Under the pieces are notes generated by a model. It was given only the letters and a program-made list of their open reading frames with translations. It was not told the origin of the DNA and searched no databases. The translations under genes and the position numbers were made by a program. A stretch of DNA of 15,395 bases from an uncultured Clostridium sp. (GTDB lineage: Bacteria > Bacillota > Clostridia > TANB77 > CAG-508), in contig USFC01000038.1 in NCBI GenBank assembly GCA_900553865.1, positions 1 to 15,395 of the forward strand, in the 5' to 3' direction. Of the stretch, positions 11,932 through 15,395 are shown one piece after another. The first letter of the stretch is position 1. Every line of letters begins with the position of its first letter.

Positions 11932-13023
11932 TTATACATTAAATCTAAATAACACTATATCTCCATCTTGCATTACATATTCTTTTCCTTCTGAGCGGAC
12001 CAATCCTTTTTCTTTACATGCAAGCATAGAACCTTCTTTTATTAAATCATCATAAGAAACAACTTCTGCACGTATAAATCCTCTTTCAATATCTGAATGG
12101 ATTTTTCCTGCTGCTTGTGGCGCTTTTGTTCCCTTCTTTATTGTCCATGCTCTTACTTCTGGCTCTCCAGCTGTTAAGAAACTCATTAAACCTAATAAAT
12201 CATAACTTGTTTTTACCACTTTGTCCAATCCAGATTCACTAAGTCCTAATGCCTCTAGCATTTCTTTCTTATCATCACCTTCTAGGCTAGATAATTCTTC
12301 TTCTATTTTTACACAAAGTGGAATTACTTTTGCATTTTCTGTTTTTGCAAATTCCTCTACTTGTTTTACCATTTCATCATTTTCAGCATTTGCAATTTGT
12401 TCTTCTGAAACATTTGCTATATATAAAACTGGTTTTGAAGTAAGTAAATACAAATCTTTTATTTGCTCTTTTTCTTCGTCTGTAAGTTCTACTGTTCTTG
12501 CACATTTTCCTTGTTCTAAGGCTGTTTTTATTTTTTCTAATACTTTTATTTCATCTGCTGCTTTTTTATCTGCTTTTAAACGCTTTTTAGCACTATCTAA
12601 TCTTTTTTCTAGCATTTCCATATCTGAAAAGATTAATTCTAAATTGATGGTTTCTATATCTCTTAAAGGTGAGATACTTCCATCCACATGAACAATGTTT
12701 GAATCTTCAAAACATCTTACAACATGTGCTATTGCATCTACTTCCCTAATGTGTGATAAAAATTTATTTCCTAACCCTTCTCCCTTACTTGCTCCTTTTA
12801 CTAAACCTGCAATATCAACAAATTCTATTATTGCATGTGTTGTTTTTTCTGGTTTATACATTTGAGTTAATTTGTCTAATCTTTCATCTGGTACTGGTAC
12901 AACTCCTACATTTGGTTCTATTGTACAAAATGGATAGTTTGCACATTCTGCTCCTGCATTTGTTATACTATTAAATAATGTTGATTTTCCTACATTTGGA
13001 AGTCCTACTATTCCTATCTTCAT
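11932..13023 (-). CDS. ychF: Redox-responsive P-loop NTPase YchF (OLA1 family)
   Basis: A 363-residue protein of normal length for YchF. It has P-loop GLPNVGKST (residues 7-15), switch II DIAGLVKGASKGEGLG (about 70-85) and the family-specific ANVSEE in place of NKxD, which explains the ATP preference of the family. A coiled-coil insert at about 125-200 and a C-terminal TGS domain (about 275-360, FLTAGEPEVRAW to GDIVLFRF) follow. YchF associates with ribosomes and modulates stress and oxidant responses. It is a core chromosomal gene and marks the host backbone. A minus-strand promoter lies at 13058-13086; AAGGAAAGAAGG is the ribosome site. The following gene on the same strand may be co-transcribed. 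Confidence 0.96.
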   Translation of the reverse strand: MKIGIVGLPNVGKSTLFNSITNAGAECANYPFCTIEPNVGVVPVPDERLDKLTQMYKPEKTTHAIIEFVDIAGLVKGASKGEGLGNKFLSHIREVDAIAHVVRCFEDSNIVHVDGSISPLRDIETINLELIFSDMEMLEKRLDSAKKRLKADKKAADEIKVLEKIKTALEQGKCARTVELTDEEKEQIKDLYLLTSKPVLYIANVSEEQIANAENDEMVKQVEEFAKTENAKVIPLCVKIEEELSSLEGDDKKEMLEALGLSESGLDKVVKTSYDLLGLMSFLTAGEPEVRAWTIKKGTKAPQAAGKIHSDIERGFIRAEVVSYDDLIKEGSMLACKEKGLVRSEGKEYVMQDGDIVLFRFNV

Positions 13024-13057
13024 TTATATTTCCTTCTTTCCTTTATTTGCTTTTATT

Positions 13058-13086
13058 ACTATACAATATTTTACTTCAAAATACAA
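13058..13086 (-). promoter_or_regulatory. ychF promoter
   Basis: On the minus strand: TTGTAT (13086-13081), 17-bp spacer, TATAGT (13063-13058), 35 bp before the ychF ATG. Confidence 0.5.
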
Positions 13087-13105
13087 GTAAATCCTAATAT
13101 TTTAG

Positions 13106-13134
13106 TTGACTTTAATTGAATATTATGTTATCCT
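13106..13134 (+). promoter_or_regulatory. Promoter of the 13235 gene
   Basis: TTGACT (13106-13111), 17-bp spacer, TATCCT (13129-13134) with TG upstream of the -10. The leader of about 95 nt has an imperfect stem between TTCAAATTTGGAG (13173-13185 region) and CTCCATTTTTGAA (13199-13211 region). Confidence 0.45.
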
Positions 13135-13234
13135 TTTGTTTGAAACTTTATAACTTATATTTTTAAAAGTCTTTCAAATTTGGAGGACTTAGTATTTTCT
13201 CCATTTTTGAAGATTTTAAAAGGAGGAACAATTT

Positions 13235-13690
13235 ATGACACAGCAAGCTCTAAGAAATTTGGAATGGGTCAATTTAACAGACTGGGACAATTTGCAGGAA
13301 GCTAGTCTTCCCTTTTTTGACCACAAGGTTGTAACCCAAGAAACTTTCGATGCTTTTCTTACGGCATTACTTAAGAGTCTTTCTGAAGAGTTTAATATTT
13401 CATATGACCTTTTTTTATCGGTTTTTTACGAGAAAAATGTTCATTTTTACTTTATGAAAAGCCATTTATTTGATGATTCAAAAGGCGTAGAAAAAAACTC
13501 AGTTGCTTTTGCTAGAGTACAGGATACTCTTAAAATTCCAAAGTTTCCAGAACTTGTTAGCTTTTTAGGGAAAAGTGATGCATTTTCCGCTGTCACTTCT
13601 ATCTTCGACAGCTTAAATTTTCCGCAACAGGAAATTTTGCTTTCATATTTAAATGAATTATATCCAAATGCTTCTGCTCCTAAAAAGTAA
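13235..13690 (+). CDS. Hypothetical protein, 151 residues
   Basis: Not recognised. The protein is soluble, rich in Phe and Leu, with no signal peptide and no cysteine. It looks mostly helical (for example FDAFLTALLKSLSEEFNISYDLFLS at about 39-63 in two halves). AAAGGAGGA seven bases before the ATG at 13235 supports the start. It has its own promoter and a strong terminator (13725-13757) and is divergent from ychF. Nothing suggests mobility, and it may be a lineage-specific chromosomal gene. A spore or stress role would be guesswork. Confidence 0.72.
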   Translation: MTQQALRNLEWVNLTDWDNLQEASLPFFDHKVVTQETFDAFLTALLKSLSEEFNISYDLFLSVFYEKNVHFYFMKSHLFDDSKGVEKNSVAFARVQDTLKIPKFPELVSFLGKSDAFSAVTSIFDSLNFPQQEILLSYLNELYPNASAPKK

Positions 13691-13724
13691 CACTTAGTAC
13701 AAAAATTAATATTGACACAAAACA

Positions 13725-13775
13725 GTCAGAACCACGTGTATAACACGTGGTTCTGACTCATCTCACATCTTTTTT
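13725..13775. terminator. Strong hairpin between convergent genes
   Basis: A 15-bp perfect stem, GTCAGAACCACGTGT (13725-13739) with its complement at 13743-13757 and a 3-nt loop. T6 follows at 13770-13775 on the plus strand, and TGTTTTGTG follows on the minus strand. It probably serves both the 13235 gene and the minus-strand gene at 13790. Confidence 0.7.
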
Positions 13776-13789
13776 CTTCGAAAAAATCC

Positions 13790-14266
13790 TTACTTTTTCG
13801 ACCTTTCAGGTAATTTTACAAAGTCAGGAAAAGGCATAGACCTTTTGCCGTGTTTTATAGCATAAATTTCAGACAAAAAATTTAACATGTATTCTATATT
13901 TTCATGTTCTTGAAAAAGATTACTATTCTGCTCTCTTTCATCAGAAGACATAGAATTCCATTTTTCTGCAATTTCGTTTGCCTTCATTACTAATTTCTGA
14001 CCTTTTTCTCCCAACTGTTCATCAGTCAATTCTTTGTACTGATCATAATCGATTACGAACTCCAATTCTCTAAAGAATTTTACTTCATGTGCTTCATCGA
14101 AGCTTACAAAATCAAACCGATTTGAATCATTCACAATAGTTATACCAGTGAATACTTTTGTATAGATAGATTCTGGTATAGGCATATCACTTTGATTCAA
14201 TTGCATAATGTCCTGCATTTGAACATATACTGTTTCCTTACCATTTTCGGTGTGAAATAATTTCAT
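13790..14266 (-). CDS. Hypothetical protein, 158 residues (accessory region)
   Basis: Not recognised. The protein is acidic and soluble, with a beta-rich first half (about 1-70) and a helical second half (about 75-145, YDQYKELTDEQLGEKGQ, SSDEREQNSNLFQEHENIE). No membrane span or signal peptide is seen. AGGAGGAATT before the ATG supports the start. It is a single-gene unit with promoter 14353-14381 (minus) and the shared terminator at 13725-13757. Promoter and leader are homologous to those of the element 1 gene at 1357-1947, although the proteins are unlike. Next to a dinD fragment, it probably belongs to a mobile or remnant region. Confidence 0.7.
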   Translation of the reverse strand: MKLFHTENGKETVYVQMQDIMQLNQSDMPIPESIYTKVFTGITIVNDSNRFDFVSFDEAHEVKFFRELEFVIDYDQYKELTDEQLGEKGQKLVMKANEIAEKWNSMSSDEREQNSNLFQEHENIEYMLNFLSEIYAIKHGKRSMPFPDFVKLPERSKK

Positions 14267-14352
14267 TTTTAATTCCTCCTTTACAATAATTATTGTTAAA
14301 AGTTACTATATTCGAAACTTGCATATTAGCAAGATAATTAAATTATGGAAAT

Positions 14353-14381
14353 ATTTTACCATAAAATCTTGAAATATTCAA
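14353..14381 (-). promoter_or_regulatory. Promoter of the 13790-14266 gene
   Basis: On the minus strand: TTGAAT (14381-14376), 17-bp spacer, TAAAAT (14358-14353), with TATGG before the -10. In the leader, CTTGC/GCAAG form a hairpin, and ACAATAATTATTGT (14283-14296) is a perfect palindrome near the ribosome site. Confidence 0.65.
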
Positions 14382-14420
14382 TAGTTGGAGCAATTTATTA
14401 AAATTACTCACTCTTTCATA

Positions 14421-15113
14421 TTACTTTTTCTTCAATCCTTTTTTATTTTCTTTTTCTAATTGCTTTAAACTTTTCTTTGGTGTTGGTAAATTTTCTGGCA
14501 TTGTTCCGCCGTTTTTAGCAATTACTTTTCTAATATTTTTACCAATATTGTAATGAGTTTTATTTGCTTCTTTTTCGGTTTGTATATTATCTTTTTTCAA
14601 TTTTTGTTCTGTTTGTGATATTCTAAATAAATTTGCTATTAGTTCATCACTCCCCATATTGTCTAAAATATCTTCTCTATATCTTAAACCCTTTCTTTTT
14701 GCTATATCATCAGCAGTTTCTCCGTTATATAATCCTTTGTAACCGCTATTATGAAATCTATCAAAATTTTTAACTCCTGCTTTTTTTGCTGTTTGATTAA
14801 CTGAGTAATTTCCTTTTCGTGTTAAATCTCTTTGATAAAATCTTTTCTCATCTTCCGTTAGAATACTGTATTCTTTTTCACTAATTTCTTGCTTTCTAGT
14901 TTGAACTGCAAAATAAGTTTGTGCAAGAGCAATTACTTTTTTTCTATTATCTCCATTTTGTGCTATTAAATAACAAGCATAACGAGTTAATTTATAATCA
15001 ATTTGTTCTCTATAAGCTCCTGAACCGATTTGTACCATTTTATTGACATCAGTAAAATGGTCTAATACACTGATATCACTATTTTGACACGATATTTTAG
15101 CTTTATCAATCAT
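14421..15113 (-). pseudogene. dinD: DNA damage-inducible protein D, N-terminally truncated
   Basis: A 230-residue protein that matches DinD from about its residue 45 onward: KISCQNS, DHFTDVNKMVQIGSG, LTRYACYLIAQNGD, QTYFAVQTRKQE, GYKGLYNGETADDI, MGSDELIANLFRISQTEQKL and a C-terminal GGTMPENLPTPKKSLKQLE (each seen in order). E. coli DinD has about 275 residues and is SOS-induced; it inhibits RecA filament activity. The missing first 45 residues hold the start of the BRO-N-like domain. Upstream the frame stays open for about 25 codons to a stop but the residues are basic and do not resemble DinD, so the 5' end appears deleted. No clear ribosome site precedes the ATG. It may be non-functional. 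Confidence 0.75.
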
Positions 15114-15145
15114 TTTTTCATTTTTATTGAATTTTTTGCCTATAT

Positions 15146-15395
15146 TTATATGTTTTGCAGATCTTCTTCTAATTCTGATAATTTTATCTTTTTAGATAAG
15201 TTGGATATATAAACATCATTAGAGTAATTAAATACCAAAAAGTAACGTTTTTGATAATTACTCTATGAGGTTCAATGTATGAAATATTAGTCTTTTCAAT
15301 TTTTCTAATGCTACCATTGATAAATGTAGGAGTAACTTTTGAAAACTCACATATAAATTCAAGTCTTTGTTTTAAACTTTCCTCAAATTGTATTT
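15146..15395 (-). pseudogene. 3' end of an unidentified gene, probably frameshifted
   Basis: Reading in from the right edge, the minus strand is open (FEESLKQRLEFICEFSKVTP onward, through YIEPHRVIIKNVTF). At a run of five T (minus strand, near 15237-15241) the frame changes: the original frame goes to a poor-looking tail ending at 15184, while one extra T would give FLVFNYSNDVYISNLSKK and LSELEEDLQNI, ending at 15146. The second tail looks more natural, so a one-base loss is likely. The family is not recognised and the 5' part is outside the window. Confidence 0.45.

Noticed and set aside
12221..12691. 156-codon plus-strand ORF inside ychF
   Set aside because: Antisense shadow of the highly conserved ychF.
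1..15395. tRNA, rRNA or known riboswitch
   Set aside because: No cloverleaf, T-box, or recognisable riboswitch core was found on either strand by eye.

Overview
The window looks like a low-GC, endospore-forming member of the Bacillota (Clostridia-like). It is very AT-rich, has strong AGGAGG-type ribosome sites, and carries the spore-coat operon cotJA-cotJB-cotJC, whose products make an inner coat sublayer including a manganese-catalase-like protein. I cannot name a species.

The central observation is that the cotJ operon is interrupted twice, by two unrelated site-specific elements, each with its own large serine recombinase. Element 1 (about 4.17 kb, 1004-5174) sits in the last codons of cotJB. 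Element 2 (about 4.77 kb, 5393-10157) sits in cotJC, inside the codons of an E-x-x-H metal-ligand motif. Only about 220 bp of coat-operon DNA lies between them. For both, the host-side sequences at the two ends join in frame: cotJB regains a GPWPWE-type C terminus whose stop overlaps the cotJC start, and cotJC becomes a 201-codon gene. Joining the element-side sequences gives strongly palindromic attP sites whose symmetry centres (TG and GA) fall inside the short direct repeats (TGGCCTT and GAA). This resembles the skin element in sigK and SP-beta in spsM, which are removed in the mother cell during sporulation. Developmental excision here is an inference.

Layout: 1-172, cotJ promoter region; 173-1009, cotJA and most of cotJB; 1004-5174, element 1 (a minus-strand hypothetical gene, a BRO-N antirepressor-like gene, a 45-codon ORF and a TndX-like recombinase); 5174-5394, cotJB tail and cotJC head; 5393-10157, element 2; 10157-10570, the rest of cotJC and its terminator; 10633-10677, a decayed second cotJC scrap; 10684-13023, a DUF2207-like membrane protein and the GTPase YchF (minus strand); 13235-13690, an unknown gene; 13790-15395, an accessory-looking minus-strand stretch with an unknown gene, an N-terminally truncated dinD and a probably frameshifted gene fragment running off the edge.

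Element 2 is built like an integrating plasmid. It has a gene II/X-type replication protein (broken by one in-frame amber codon), a long rep leader with a terminator, a convergent antisense RNA of about 70 nt, a 49-codon ORF, an SP-beta-SprA-like integrase and a complete type III toxin-antitoxin locus (three-repeat toxI RNA, attenuating terminator, toxN). A workable model is that the integrases place both elements in coat genes needed only in the mother cell, excision there would repair the operon while the forespore copy stays integrated, and ToxIN penalises loss of element 2.
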